From Nannocystis punicea (lineage in GTDB: Bacteria > Myxococcota_A > Polyangia > Nannocystales > Nannocystaceae): a stretch of 64,000 nt of DNA. Location: assembly GCF_026965555.1 (NCBI RefSeq), contig NZ_CP114040.1, positions 6,138,001-6,202,000 on the forward strand, given 5' to 3'. Under the pieces are notes generated by a model, which ran no database searches, had not been told where the DNA came from, and worked only from the letters and a program-made list of their open reading frames with translations. The position numbers were made by a program, and so were the translations under genes. Of the stretch, positions 45,195 through 54,285 are shown piece after piece. Each line of letters opens with the position of its first letter. The first letter of the stretch is position 1.

Positions 45195-45803
45195 TCAGAC
45201 AGGCCCGAGCGCGGCCCGCTCCTCGGGCGTCAGCACCTTCGGCGTCACCCGCGGCAGCTTCGCGCCCGGCGCGAAGAACGGCGACGGCTGGGCGCGCCGG
45301 CCGACCAGCCCGCGCCCCAGCAGCCACAGGATGCGGGGGATGGCCGTGAGCGGCGCCTTCTCGTGCGTCCCGGGCGGCGTCGGCCCGGTCGCGTCGCGGC
45401 CGAACAGGCGGACCACCACCGGCCCGAGCACGCGCGCGCGCGTGCCGGCGTCCGCGTCGAGGAACGGCACCAGCAGCCCCGAGAACGGCACTTTCGGGCT
45501 GTCCATCGTGTTGGCCACTGGCGTGCGGCAGCAGTCGACGTACCAGCGGAGCAGGCCCTTGTCCGACAGGCGCATGCAGCGGAGCTGCTCCTGGCCCGCC
45601 TCGAGCACCACCTGCGCCGGCGTGATCTGGAAGATCTCCGCGCCCCCGGCCGCGTCGAGCAGCCCCTCCGCGGCGAGGAACCGCGCGAACGCCTGGCAGT
45701 CGCGGCAGTAGCAGACCACGTGGATGCCTGTCCTCGGGGACAGGTCCGTGGCCTGCCCGCGCACCGTCCCGCAACGACACTTGAGCTTGAGCGCCTCGCG
45801 CAT
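45195..45803 (-). CDS. GFA-like/DUF6151-type zinc-binding protein
   Basis: 202 residues. KCRCGTVRG near the N-terminus and VVCYCRDCQAFARFL are the paired CxC and CxxC motifs of the GFA (glutathione-dependent formaldehyde-activating enzyme-like) fold; a further YVDCCRTPVANT supplies more cysteines. The size and extra C-terminal region fit the DUF6151 group, function unknown; the name is from memory. The palindrome CCTGTCC-TCGG-GGACAGG (45727-45744) encodes part of the DLSPRTG segment, and the stop codon itself lies inside the last copy of the neighbouring repeat array. Confidence 0.8.
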   Translation of the reverse strand: MREALKLKCRCGTVRGQATDLSPRTGIHVVCYCRDCQAFARFLAAEGLLDAAGGAEIFQITPAQVVLEAGQEQLRCMRLSDKGLLRWYVDCCRTPVANTMDSPKVPFSGLLVPFLDADAGTRARVLGPVVVRLFGRDATGPTPPGTHEKAPLTAIPRILWLLGRGLVGRRAQPSPFFAPGAKLPRVTPKVLTPEERAALGPV

Positions 45804-45894
45804 GGCCGCGACCCTAGCACGGCGACCGTCCGCGAGCCGACCCGCCCGCTGCAGGCTGCGTCACGACTCGTGCTCGGCGCCTCGCTCGCTACGC

Positions 45895-46761
45895 TCAGCC
45901 GGCCGCCTTGCGCAGCCGCAGCTGACCCGTGGCCGCCTGGCAGCGCTCGCGGACCGGATAATAGACCTCGATCGCGACCATCCCCGACGACGTCCGGACC
46001 TCGCGCTCCGCCTTGTAGGGGTCGGTCTCGGCCAGCGTATTCAGAGCCTCGAGCGCGCTCGCGTCGCCGTACTTGCCGAGCACGTCGCAGGCCTGGATCC
46101 GGAACCCGTACTGCTCCGCGAGCAGGGCCTTCTGCGCGTGCGGCACCGCCTGCGCCCCGCAGCCCGCCTCGTAGTAGAACCACACGAACTCGCCGCGGGC
46201 CTCGGGCGCCACCTTCGGCATGGCCGCGTCGAGCGTCGGGCAGCGCGACGCGTCGTTCACCGCCACCAGCCAGCGGGCCATGCGGTTGGCCTGTTGCACC
46301 CCGCTCTCGCCCTCGTAGGCCTTGTCGCCGGCGCCGATGAACCCCACGAACTGCCCGAACAGGTCGACGCCCTCCTTGTCGAGCGTCACCATCGAGTCGT
46401 CGAGCCAGCGGATCCGGAGGTCCTGGCCGAACATCACGGCCGCCTGGCCGCACTCGGCGAACTTGCGGACCAGCACCAGGTCGCTCTCCTTCGTCGCCTG
46501 GTGGTTGCTGTAGTACTTGTCGAGGTTGCCCTTCAGCTCGTCGCACGTGCTGGCCGCCAGCCGGCGCTCGCCGACCCGCGTCTTGGCCTCGCACGCCTTC
46601 GACTTGTTCTCCGCGCACTTCGCGGCCAGCGCCTCGTAGTCGCCCGCCTTCTCGAGCTCGTCGTACTTTTCCTCGTGATTCTTGGTCACGAGCTTCTGAA
46701 AAATGGAACAGCCGGAGCAGGCCAGCAGGCCGCTCAGCAGGAGCAGGGTCGTCCGGTTCAT
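45895..46761 (-). CDS. Hypothetical lipoprotein
   Basis: 288 residues. The signal peptide offers two lipobox cysteines: LLAC (Cys15) and CSGC (Cys18). The mature protein is alpha-helical, Lys/Glu-rich at first (KNHEEKYDELEKAGDYEALA) and has about ten cysteines. I see HEAT-like spacing in the C-terminal half (PHAQKALLAEQYGFRIQACD, GDASALEALNTL), but it is weak. No family recognised. It stands alone between minus-strand genes. Confidence 0.7.
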   Translation of the reverse strand: MNRTTLLLLSGLLACSGCSIFQKLVTKNHEEKYDELEKAGDYEALAAKCAENKSKACEAKTRVGERRLAASTCDELKGNLDKYYSNHQATKESDLVLVRKFAECGQAAVMFGQDLRIRWLDDSMVTLDKEGVDLFGQFVGFIGAGDKAYEGESGVQQANRMARWLVAVNDASRCPTLDAAMPKVAPEARGEFVWFYYEAGCGAQAVPHAQKALLAEQYGFRIQACDVLGKYGDASALEALNTLAETDPYKAEREVRTSSGMVAIEVYYPVRERCQAATGQLRLRKAAG

Positions 46762-46858
46762 CGCGCGCCCTCAACCGGCGCCCGAACTCGATGTCGCTAG
46801 GACAAAATTCACCGGCGCAATCGCTGCACTGCACCCGTGCACGCGTCCCCGCCGACCT

Positions 46859-47473
46859 CTATTTGGCCCGTGCGGGCGGCTTGACGGCGATCGGCCGATT
46901 CACCAGGTCGAGCGGCGCCTCGCAGCCGGAGTTGCGCAGCTTGCAGGCCTTGCACATGCGGCCGGTCCAGATCGCCTCGTACATCGCCTGCACCTGGTCG
47001 ATCACGTCCTCGTCCTCCGTGAGCATCCCGATCTCGAAGTTGCGGCGGCCCTCGCCCTTGGCGCCGAGGCCTGCCCCCGTCCAGTTGGCGCTGCCGAGGT
47101 AGCACAGGCGGCCGTCGACGATGACGGTCTTGAGGTGCACGCGCGGGCACTGGCGCAGCTCCAGCCCTCCCTTGTAGAGCCGCGCGCGGCGGTCGAAGCT
47201 GCGGCGGAACGGCCCGGACGGCGGGGCTGCGTGCAAGATCCGCAGCTCCACCTTCTGCTGGGCCAGCGCGCTGAACACCTCGAGCACCGAGTGGAAGCGG
47301 CTGCGCGAGCGGGCCGTCGCGCGTGGGTCCTCGACCAGCAGCTCCTTCAGGTTCGCGGTGGCGATCCACACGCTCGTGCGCGCCGAGCGGAGCGCCGGGA
47401 TCACCGCCTCGTAGTGACCGCGCCCGGCGATGAGGCGCATGCGGATCGGTCGCTCCGGCAGGACGAAGTCCAC
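46859..47473 (-). CDS. Phospholipase D-like protein with a single HKD motif
   Basis: 204 residues from GTG 47473. The C-terminal half has the HKD motif His113-x-Lys115-x4-Asp120 followed by GSANWTGAGLG, the typical PLD downstream Ser/Asn block. The N-terminal half has a fold-like VWIATANLKEL but no second HKD, so an active enzyme would need dimerisation, as in Nuc-type nucleases. A C-terminal cysteine cluster (CKACKLRNSGC) could bind metal. Substrate (nucleic acid or phospholipid) unknown. Confidence 0.8.
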   Translation of the reverse strand: MDFVLPERPIRMRLIAGRGHYEAVIPALRSARTSVWIATANLKELLVEDPRATARSRSRFHSVLEVFSALAQQKVELRILHAAPPSGPFRRSFDRRARLYKGGLELRQCPRVHLKTVIVDGRLCYLGSANWTGAGLGAKGEGRRNFEIGMLTEDEDVIDQVQAMYEAIWTGRMCKACKLRNSGCEAPLDLVNRPIAVKPPARAK

Positions 47474-47671
47474 GGCCCTACTCCGTCGCCACGCGGTCGC
47501 GCCGTCGGCCCTGCTCGTCGGATCGCCTCATCGCGGTCCGGGGATTGTACTCGCCGGACCGGGAGCTGTCGCGGAACCGGCGTGTGCGACCGGCGCCGGT
47601 CGCCTCCGCGCCCCGGCGGCGAGTGCCCGCATTGCCGCCACTCGGGGCCCGGCGACCCGGGCCGCCTCCTG

Positions 47672-47736
47672 GATGTCGCCGGAGACATATCCCGCGAGAC
47701 ATGCCCTCAGGGACCTATCCTCGGGGACATGTCCCT
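47672..47736. repeat. Palindromic repeat cluster near the end of the VWA lipoprotein gene
   Basis: ATGTC-GCCGGA-GACAT (47673-47688) and GGACCTATCCTCGGGGACATGTCC are present with further half-motifs (AGACATGCCC). The cluster ends 14 nt from the minus-strand stop at 47751. The remaining bases between 47474 and 47671 hold no gene. Confidence 0.6.
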
Positions 47737-47750
47737 GGAGCCCAATCACA

Positions 47751-48953
47751 TCACATCGGGGGCACGAAATCGTCGCAGGTCTGGGCGATGAGGCCGACCG
47801 CCTCGGAGAAGAACGAGTCGTAGCTGGGCGCGCAGACGCTGCCGGAGATGCCCTGATCGCCGAACGAGTTGACGAATTCGCGGATCCGCGGGCTCGGCTC
47901 GGCGCCGGAGCTGTCGACCAGGGGCCCGCAGATGCCGTTGGGCTGGTCGTTGTCGCCGTAGAGGCCGAGGACCACCAGCGCCTTCTCGTCGCCCTTCTTG
48001 GCGGCCACCAGCGAGGCCTTCCAGCCGGCCGCGTTGCCGGCCGAGCCGTCGCCGAAGTTGTCGTCCTCGTCGGTGACGATGGTGACGACCAGGATCGCGT
48101 CCTTGCGCAGGAAGCCGGTGTTGCACTCGAACGCCGGGCCGGAGGGGGCGACCGCCTGCACCATCGCCTCCATCGGCTTCTCCGGGTCGTCGGTCGAGCC
48201 GGTGCCGACCTGAGCGGCGCAGGCGAACGTCCCCGTCAGGTCCGGCTCGGTGATGTCCATGTAGCGGAGGCCGGTCGAGAAGGCGCAATCCTTCGAGCTC
48301 GACTGCAGGCCGCGGGGGTGCGTCACCCCGGCCCCGAGCACGTCCTCGCATTCGAGCGGCGGCGTGCCGCAGGTGTAGTCGAGGCCGGCCACCGGGCAGG
48401 TGTTGCCGAACAGCGGGCAGATCAAATTGCAGCCCTCGAACACCCAGCTGTCGGTGTCGATCACCATGATGTGATAATCCTGGGCCTCGTCGAGCTGGCC
48501 CTGGATCGCCGAGATGAAGCCGGGGAAGCTGGCGATCAGCGATTGTTGCTCGTCGCTCATCGACCCCGAATTGTCGATGATGAACAGGAAGTCGACCTTG
48601 CGACAGCCCATCTCGTCGCCGTCGGTGGTCACCCCGTCGGTGGTCTCCTCGACCCCGACGTCGAGCTTGGGGAACCCGCCCGAAGTGGTCGGATCGACCA
48701 TCCCGGTGCTGGTCGGCGTGCCCGTCTCACTGTCGCTGTTGCTCTCGCTGCCGCTGGCCTCGGAGGTGCTGTCCGTGCCCGAATTCGACGAACCGGTGGT
48801 GCTCGTGGTGTTCGTCGTGTTCGTACCATTGGTGGTCGGCGCAGTCGTCACGCCGGCGGTCGAGCCGCCGCTCGACGTACCGACGTCGTCGCCGCATGCG
48901 GGCAGGGTCAAGAGCGTGGCGAGAAGGGTGCAGGTACGACGAAATCGGGTCAT
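47751..48953 (-). CDS. VWA-domain lipoprotein with Thr/Ser linker
   Basis: 400 residues. The signal peptide ends TLPAC (Cys20). A Thr/Ser/Gly/Asn-rich linker (about 25-110) precedes a von Willebrand A domain: DFLFIIDNSGSMSDEQ with the MIDAS residues Asp127, Ser129 and Ser131; other conserved segments include YHIMVIDTDSW and VTIVTDEDDNFGDGS. The VWA domain should bind Mg2+ and a protein ligand at the cell surface. Such VWA lipoproteins are common in myxobacteria; the role is unknown. There is a cysteine-rich insertion (about 160-210). Confidence 0.88.
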   Translation of the reverse strand: MTRFRRTCTLLATLLTLPACGDDVGTSSGGSTAGVTTAPTTNGTNTTNTTSTTGSSNSGTDSTSEASGSESNSDSETGTPTSTGMVDPTTSGGFPKLDVGVEETTDGVTTDGDEMGCRKVDFLFIIDNSGSMSDEQQSLIASFPGFISAIQGQLDEAQDYHIMVIDTDSWVFEGCNLICPLFGNTCPVAGLDYTCGTPPLECEDVLGAGVTHPRGLQSSSKDCAFSTGLRYMDITEPDLTGTFACAAQVGTGSTDDPEKPMEAMVQAVAPSGPAFECNTGFLRKDAILVVTIVTDEDDNFGDGSAGNAAGWKASLVAAKKGDEKALVVLGLYGDNDQPNGICGPLVDSSGAEPSPRIREFVNSFGDQGISGSVCAPSYDSFFSEAVGLIAQTCDDFVPPM

Positions 48954-49148
48954 GGCAGCATCCTCCTTATATACGAGGCGAGCCCGACCCCGCCGCCCTC
49001 AGCGCCGCCCGGGCCGTTAGCTGGCGCACGACCCGAGCCCGCCGCAGCGGGGCCCCGGACACACGTCCTGGTGTGGGGCCTGCCCGCATGACCCGAATCC
49101 CCGTGCGGGTGATACCCTCGCGGCGACTTCACCGTCCCACGAGCCCCC

Positions 49149-51467
49149 GTGCTGCTCTTCGCCCTCACCATCTTCCTCAGCGCATTCCTCCTGTTCCAGG
49201 TCCAGCCACTGATCGGCAAGATCATCCTGCCCTGGTTCGGCGGCACGCCGGCGGTGTGGACCACGTGCATGCTGTTCTTTCAGGTCCTGCTGCTCGCGGG
49301 CTATGCGTACGCGCACGCAGTGATCGCCCTGCCCGCGCGTCGCCAGGGCCTCGTGCACCTCGCAGTGCTGGCGGCGGCGGTCCTCGCCGGCGCGCCGACC
49401 ATCTTCCCGCCGGAAGGTTACAAGCCTGAAGGAGACGGCGTCCCGCTGCTGCAGATCTTGCTCGTGCTCACGGTGAGCGTGGGCCTGCCGTACTTCGCCC
49501 TGTCGACCACCGGCTCGCTCGTGCAGGCGTGGTTCTCGCGGCTGCACCCGTCGCGCTCGCCCTACCCGCTCTACGCCCTGTCGAACATCGGCTCGCTGCT
49601 CGGCCTCCTCACCTTCCCGTTCCTCGTCGAGCCGCGCCTCGGCTCGGTCACCCAGGCCTCCGTGTGGTTCTTCGGCTTCGCCGGCTTCTGCCTGCTGTGC
49701 GGCGCGATCGCGGTCCAGACCACCCGCGCCGCCACGGCCGGCCCCGCCGCCGAGCGCCCGGACGTCGACGTCGCCCCGGTCCCCGCGCCGACCTGGGGTC
49801 TGCGGGCCGTATGGGTCGCGCTCGGGGCCTGCGCCTCGATCATGCTGCTGGCGATGACCAATCAGATGGCGATCGACGTCGCCAGCGTCCCGTTCCTGTG
49901 GGTCATCCCGCTCGCGCTCTATCTGATGAGCTTCATCCTCTGCTTCTCGAGCGAGCGCTGGTACCCGCGGGTCCTGTTCTACCCGCTGTTCGTCGGCGTC
50001 ACCGCCGGCGTCGTCGGCCTCATGCTCGCGGGCGCCGACGCCGGCATCGAGCAGCAGGCGCTGGTCTACTGCGCCGCGATCTTCATCTACGCCATGGTCT
50101 GCCACGGCGAGCTCTACCGTCTGCGCCCGCACCCGCGTCACCTCACCGCCTTCTACCTCGCCCTCTCGGTCGGCGGCGCCCTCGGCGGCGTGTTCGTCGG
50201 CGCGATCGCCCCGCTGGTGTTCCCCGCCTATTACGAGCTCCACATCGGCCTCGTCGCCACCTCCCTGCTGGTCCTGCACGCCTTCCGCCGCGACCAGCGG
50301 CTCGAGCTGCGCGGCCGCCCCGTCTCCGCCATCGTCCTCGCCGGCGCCGCGGCCGTCGCCTACACCCTGTGGCGGATCCAGAGCGAGAGCCCCGACTCCT
50401 TCCGCTACATCGGCCCGCTGGCCGGCGCCCTCCTGTGCATGCTGCTGTTCGGGTTCCTGTGGAGCCTGCGCGTTCCGACAGGTTCCTCCGACCATGTCCC
50501 GGAGGGCAGCCCGGCCGGCCCGCGGTGGATCGACGACGGCGCCCGCATCAACCACGGCCGGGCCCGCCTGGCCTGGCTGCTGCCGCTGGCGGCGATCGTC
50601 CTGCTCGCCGTCAACCTGGTGATCGAGGCCCGCTACCGCACCAGCGAGGCGCTGACGATCGAGCGCGGCTTCTTCGGCGTGCTGCGGGTCGCCGATCGGG
50701 CCACCCACGATCCGCTGCAGGCGCGGCGGATCCTGTTCCACGGCGCCATCAACCACGGCTTCCAGTACCGCCACCCCGAGCGGCAGATGTGGCACAACTC
50801 GTACTTCGCCGAGGAGAGCGGGATCGGCACCGCGCTGACGCGCCACCCCAAGCGCAAGCTCGGCGAGCCGCTCAAGATCGGCCTCCTGGGCCTCGGCTCG
50901 GGCACCCTGCTCACCTACGGCCAGCCCGGCGACAGCATCCGGATCTACGAGATCGACCCCGAGGTCGAGCCGCTCAGCCGCAAGTACTTCACCTACTTCG
51001 ATCGCACCGCGGCCACCGCCGAGGTCGTGCTCGGCGACGGCCGCCTCTCGCTCGAGCGCGAGCCCGACCAGGGCTACGACGTCCTGATCCTCGACGCCTT
51101 CAGCAGCGACGCCATCCCGATGCACCTGCTCACCCGCGAGGCGTTCGTCACCTACTTCCGCCACCTCAAGCCCGACGGCGTCCTGGCCGCCAACATGAGC
51201 AACCGCCACGTCGACATCCGCCCGGTGCTCAAGCAATTGGCGGAGCACTTCGGCTGGAGCTTCGTCTGGATCGAGAACCACAGCGACGACCCGCGCGGCG
51301 TCTACGCGGCCGACTGGGGCCTGTTGACGCGCAACGAGGCGTTCCTCGCCGACCCGCTGGTCCAGACCCGCCAGGGCGACACCAGCGGGGTCTCGACCGA
51401 CCTCCGCATGTGGACCGACGATTACAGCAACCTGTTCGCCGTCCTCAAGTGGGTCCAGGGCCACTGA
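49149..51467 (+). CDS. Fused multipass-membrane/spermidine-synthase-like protein
   Basis: 772 residues from GTG 49149. The N-terminal half (about 1-440) has 10-12 membrane helices with the family start FLSAFLLFQVQPLIGKIILP then WFGGTPAVW. The C-terminal half (about 510-770) is a Rossmann methyltransferase/spermidine-synthase fold: GLLGLGSGTLLTYG for nucleotide binding, IYEIDPEV, VVLGDGRLSLE, and LILDAFSSDAIPMHLLT. Such membrane fusions are widespread in proteobacteria, function not established; polyamine synthesis by a soluble-domain reaction is possible but unproven. Confidence 0.9.
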   Translation: MLLFALTIFLSAFLLFQVQPLIGKIILPWFGGTPAVWTTCMLFFQVLLLAGYAYAHAVIALPARRQGLVHLAVLAAAVLAGAPTIFPPEGYKPEGDGVPLLQILLVLTVSVGLPYFALSTTGSLVQAWFSRLHPSRSPYPLYALSNIGSLLGLLTFPFLVEPRLGSVTQASVWFFGFAGFCLLCGAIAVQTTRAATAGPAAERPDVDVAPVPAPTWGLRAVWVALGACASIMLLAMTNQMAIDVASVPFLWVIPLALYLMSFILCFSSERWYPRVLFYPLFVGVTAGVVGLMLAGADAGIEQQALVYCAAIFIYAMVCHGELYRLRPHPRHLTAFYLALSVGGALGGVFVGAIAPLVFPAYYELHIGLVATSLLVLHAFRRDQRLELRGRPVSAIVLAGAAAVAYTLWRIQSESPDSFRYIGPLAGALLCMLLFGFLWSLRVPTGSSDHVPEGSPAGPRWIDDGARINHGRARLAWLLPLAAIVLLAVNLVIEARYRTSEALTIERGFFGVLRVADRATHDPLQARRILFHGAINHGFQYRHPERQMWHNSYFAEESGIGTALTRHPKRKLGEPLKIGLLGLGSGTLLTYGQPGDSIRIYEIDPEVEPLSRKYFTYFDRTAATAEVVLGDGRLSLEREPDQGYDVLILDAFSSDAIPMHLLTREAFVTYFRHLKPDGVLAANMSNRHVDIRPVLKQLAEHFGWSFVWIENHSDDPRGVYAADWGLLTRNEAFLADPLVQTRQGDTSGVSTDLRMWTDDYSNLFAVLKWVQGH

Positions 51468-51487
51468 TCGGCGCCCGCCCGGCCGCC

Positions 51488-51604
51488 ACGCGGTGCGGTG
51501 ATTCGCGTCGCGTCCGCGGTCGGACGGCCCCACGTCGGTCGCGCGCCCGCCGGCCCTGACGCGGTGCAGTGATTCGCGTCGCGTCCCCCGGTCGGACCGG
51601 CCCG
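51488..51604. repeat. Two imperfect direct repeats, about 45 bp, 71 bp apart
   Basis: ACGCGGTGCGGTGATTCGCG at 51488 and ACGCGGTGCAGTGATTCGCG at 51559 begin copies that continue through TCGCGTCC and GGTCGGAC. They lie between convergent genes and differ in sequence from the palindrome family, although GGTCGGACCGGCC is itself palindromic. Confidence 0.75.
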
Positions 51605-51623
51605 ATCATTCACGCGTCGACGT

Positions 51624-51899
51624 CTAGGTGCACTGCGCGTCGCAGAATTCGTCGGCCTCGCCGGCGCACGTCGAGTCCCAGCGGCTCTCGCAACAATACG
51701 CGTCGCGGTCGCACACGCACGCGACGACCTCCGGCTCGTTGCAGGCCGGCTCCTGGGACGCCTCGCAACACGGCTGCTCGCCGACCGGCAGCAGCTCGCC
51801 CGGCTCGACCGTCGGCCCCGTACCCGGGTCGCACTCCTGCACAAAAGGGATCGCTAACGCCAAAGTCCCCACGAGACTCCCGATCTGATGCCACAGCAT
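51624..51899 (-). CDS. Small secreted Cys-rich protein
   Basis: 91 residues from ATG 51899. A short signal peptide (IGSLVGTLALAIPFVQ) leads to a mature region with 12 cysteines: CDPG, PCCEASQEPACN, ACVCDRDAYCCESRWDSTCA, DEFC, QC. The DAYCCESRWDSTC pattern recurs in myxobacterial surface proteins. The larger frame upstream is open but looks non-coding. Function unknown. Confidence 0.65.
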   Translation of the reverse strand: MLWHQIGSLVGTLALAIPFVQECDPGTGPTVEPGELLPVGEQPCCEASQEPACNEPEVVACVCDRDAYCCESRWDSTCAGEADEFCDAQCT

Positions 51900-52393
51900 T
51901 GGTTCCCTCGCTCCCGGCGGGCGCGCGATTGGTTCATCGCCGCACCGTCGCGCCAATTGTGGGCCCATGGAGGAGCGAGGCAATCGCAGATCTTGCGACG
52001 CGCCACAGCGACCCGCACCCGACAGTCGCGCAGATGTCGGCCGCGCCACAGTCGGCGCACCGACGCCGCGCACGACGTGTTCGTATGCACATTGCCGGAA
52101 TACCCCGACCGCTGTGCCCCCGATTACAGCGCACCTCCCTCCGATCATTGCCTCCACCGCGGAGCCGCCACGGGCGACGCCTCGTCGAGATCGGCCCACA
52201 CCGGCGCCTCCGACTCGCTGCGGCCGTCCTTCGTCGATCTCGACCGCCGCGCGTCGCCCGACATCCTCGCAGTGCTGCCGCGCACCGCCGCGAAGTGCGC
52301 CCGCGCGGCCGGCGACGGCGCCTCTCGTGGCAACGGCGCCGCCGACCGCGCTGCCGACCCCACGGCGCCGGGCGCGGCGTTACACTGCCGCGC
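51900..52393. other. 494-bp intergenic region
   Basis: Lower GC than the flanks, especially 51930-52150. Open frames exist on both strands but none has codon use or motifs I can support. It lies between two divergent genes, so both promoters should be here. No palindrome of the main family was found. Confidence 0.55.
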
Positions 52394-53026
52394 ATGACCC
52401 TCCCCCTCGTCGCCCGCGGCCTGACCAAGCGCTACGGCACGACCTGTCTGTTCGATCACCTCGATCTCGACCTCGAGGCCGGCGAGGTCCTCGTGCTCGT
52501 CGGCCCCAACGGGGCGGGCAAGTCGACCCTGATCGGCTGCCTCACCGGCGGCGTCATCCCCGACGGCGGGCGGGTCATCCTCGGCGGCCACGACCTGCGC
52601 AGCGCCCCGCTGGCGGCCCGCGCCGTCCTCCGCTACCTGCCGCAGGAGGTCGAGGTCCCGCAGGGCCTCACCGGCCGCGAGCTGGTCGAGTTCTACGCCG
52701 GCGTGTTCGGCGACCCGCTCGGCCGCGAGCGGGCCATCGCCCTCGCCGACCTCGGCCCCGCGATCGACCACCTCGCCACCACCTACAGCCTCGGCATGCG
52801 CAAGCGCCTGGTCGCCGCCGCGCTCACTCTCGGCGACGGCGCCCTCTACGTCCTCGACGAGCCGTTCGCCGGCCTCGACCGCGAGGCCCGCGGCGCCCTG
52901 ATCGCCGCCCTCGTGGCCGCCCGCGCCGGCGGCGCCGGCCTCGTCCTGTCCGCCCACGACCCCGAGGACATCGCCGCCCTCGGCGGCGCCCGCGTGCTCG
53001 AGCTCGGCCGCCCCGTCGCTGCCTGA
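52394..53026 (+). CDS. ABC transporter ATP-binding protein
   Basis: 210 residues from ATG 52394. Walker A GPNGAGKST, Q-loop LPQEV, a degenerate signature YSLGMRKRL in place of LSGGQ, Walker B ALYVLDEPFAGLD and switch His in SAHDPED. The YSxGMxxR signature is common in exporters and in gliding- or antibiotic-type ABC-2 systems. No permease gene is adjacent, so the partner is elsewhere. Confidence 0.9.
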   Translation: MTLPLVARGLTKRYGTTCLFDHLDLDLEAGEVLVLVGPNGAGKSTLIGCLTGGVIPDGGRVILGGHDLRSAPLAARAVLRYLPQEVEVPQGLTGRELVEFYAGVFGDPLGRERAIALADLGPAIDHLATTYSLGMRKRLVAAALTLGDGALYVLDEPFAGLDREARGALIAALVAARAGGAGLVLSAHDPEDIAALGGARVLELGRPVAA

Positions 53027-53035
53027 CCCGAAGGA

Positions 53036-53119
53036 CCTGTCCTTTCGCACCTATCCCTTCGATCCTGTCCTTTCGAACCTATCCCTTCGGTCCTGTCCTT
53101 TCGAACCTGTCCCTTTCAT
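53036..53119. repeat. Six tandem 14-bp palindrome half-units
   Basis: Units start at 53036, 53050, 53064, 53078, 53092 and 53106, exactly 14 bp apart. They read CCTGTCCTTTCGNA or CCTATCCCTTCGNT, alternating for the first five copies, so a 28-bp higher-order period is visible. The array begins 9 nt after the ABC gene and ends 20 nt before the hydrolase start. Confidence 0.93.
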
Positions 53120-53138
53120 CCTCTCCGCCGAGCCCGCC

Positions 53139-53939
53139 GTGCCGCTCCTCCACGCCGACCGCGCCGTCACCTCCTACCGCCACGCCGGCAGCGGCCCCGC
53201 GCTGCTGCTGCTGCACGCCGGCGCCAGCAGCGGCGTCCAGTGGGAGCGGGCCCTCGCCGCCCTCGCCCCGCGCTGGTCCGTCGCCGCCCCCGACCTCTAC
53301 GGCCACGGCCAGACGCCTTGCCCCGAGGACATGACCCCGGAGACCTTGCTCGAGCGCCAGGTCGCCGTCCTGCTCGCGCTGCTCGACCGACTGGGCGGCC
53401 CTGCCCGCGTCGTCGGCCACTCCTACGGCGCCGTCCTGGGCCTCGCCCTGGCCGCCACCGCGCCGGAGCGGGTGCGCGACCTCGTGCTCGTCGAGCCGGT
53501 CGCGTTCGGCCTGCTGGCGGCCGACGACCCGGCGCTCGCGCCCGTGCACGCGGTCGAGGCCGAGTGCCGCGGGCTCGTGCTCGCCGGCGACGCCGCCGCG
53601 GCCACGCGCCGCTTCCTCGACTTCTGGAGCGACCCCGAGCTGTGGGACTTCCTGCCCGAGGCCGACCGGCTCGCCATCGTCGCCGGCGCCCGCGAGCGCC
53701 ACTTCATCGGCGGCCCTGCAGTGTTCGGCGCCCCCTTCGCCGCCGCCGACCTGGCCCGCGTGACCTGTCCGATCCGCCTCGTCACCGGCGACGACGGCCC
53801 CGCCGCCCCGCGCGCCGTCGCCGAGCGCCTCGCAACCCTCCTCCCGCACGCCGAGCCGATTACCGTCCCCGGCGCCGGCCACATGCTGCCGCTCACCCAC
53901 CACCGCGCCTTCCTCCGCCTCGTCGAGTCGATGCCCTGA
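53139..53939 (+). CDS. Alpha/beta hydrolase
   Basis: 266 residues from GTG 53139. The fold is clear: LLLLHAGASSGVQWERAL (oxyanion strand), DLYGHGQTP, nucleophile elbow VVGHSYGAVLG with Ser95, acid Asp in VTGDDGPAAP and the His of GAGHMLPLTHH. Size and motifs fit the soluble esterase/hydrolase superfamily. Substrate unknown. The array upstream leaves little room for a separate promoter, so it may be co-transcribed with the ABC gene. Confidence 0.88.
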   Translation: MPLLHADRAVTSYRHAGSGPALLLLHAGASSGVQWERALAALAPRWSVAAPDLYGHGQTPCPEDMTPETLLERQVAVLLALLDRLGGPARVVGHSYGAVLGLALAATAPERVRDLVLVEPVAFGLLAADDPALAPVHAVEAECRGLVLAGDAAAATRRFLDFWSDPELWDFLPEADRLAIVAGARERHFIGGPAVFGAPFAAADLARVTCPIRLVTGDDGPAAPRAVAERLATLLPHAEPITVPGAGHMLPLTHHRAFLRLVESMP

Positions 53940-54285
53940 CCGCGGCCTGATCGCTCGCTCGAGCCGCGACCCTCGCCCGTCACCGAACCGCGCGCCCGAG
54001 CTGCGCCTCGCATCTCTGATCGCGACATCGCGCCGTCGCCGAGCAGCCGTCTCCGCCTGCGGGCGTCGAAGCGCGCCGCTCCGGCCTCCCCCGGATGCGC
54101 ATCCCCGTGCGCGGGCCTCTGCATCGCCGTCGCACGAGCGTCGCAGGCGTCTCACAGGACATCCTCGTCGCTCGATCGTCGCGCGCGCCCGCGCCGGCGA
54201 TCCGCGCACACGCCCTCGCCTCACTCGCGCGCCTGCCCCGATGCCCGCGCCCGCGGCTACCATGCCCGGGTTCGGAGGGATTGAG
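53940..54285. other. 346-bp intergenic region
   Basis: No gene or clear repeat. The GGAGGGA (about 54274-54280) just before the ATG at 54286 is a good ribosome-binding site for the next gene. No -35/-10 pair could be assigned. Confidence 0.55.

Noticed and set aside
44824..45349. Open frames through the 58-bp array
   Set aside because: They overlap the well-supported GFA-like gene antisense and consist of repeat translations.
51900..52393. A gene upstream of the ABC ATPase
   Set aside because: Long frames exist but show no motifs, ribosome site or codon use matching the neighbours; the ABC start at 52394 is sufficient.
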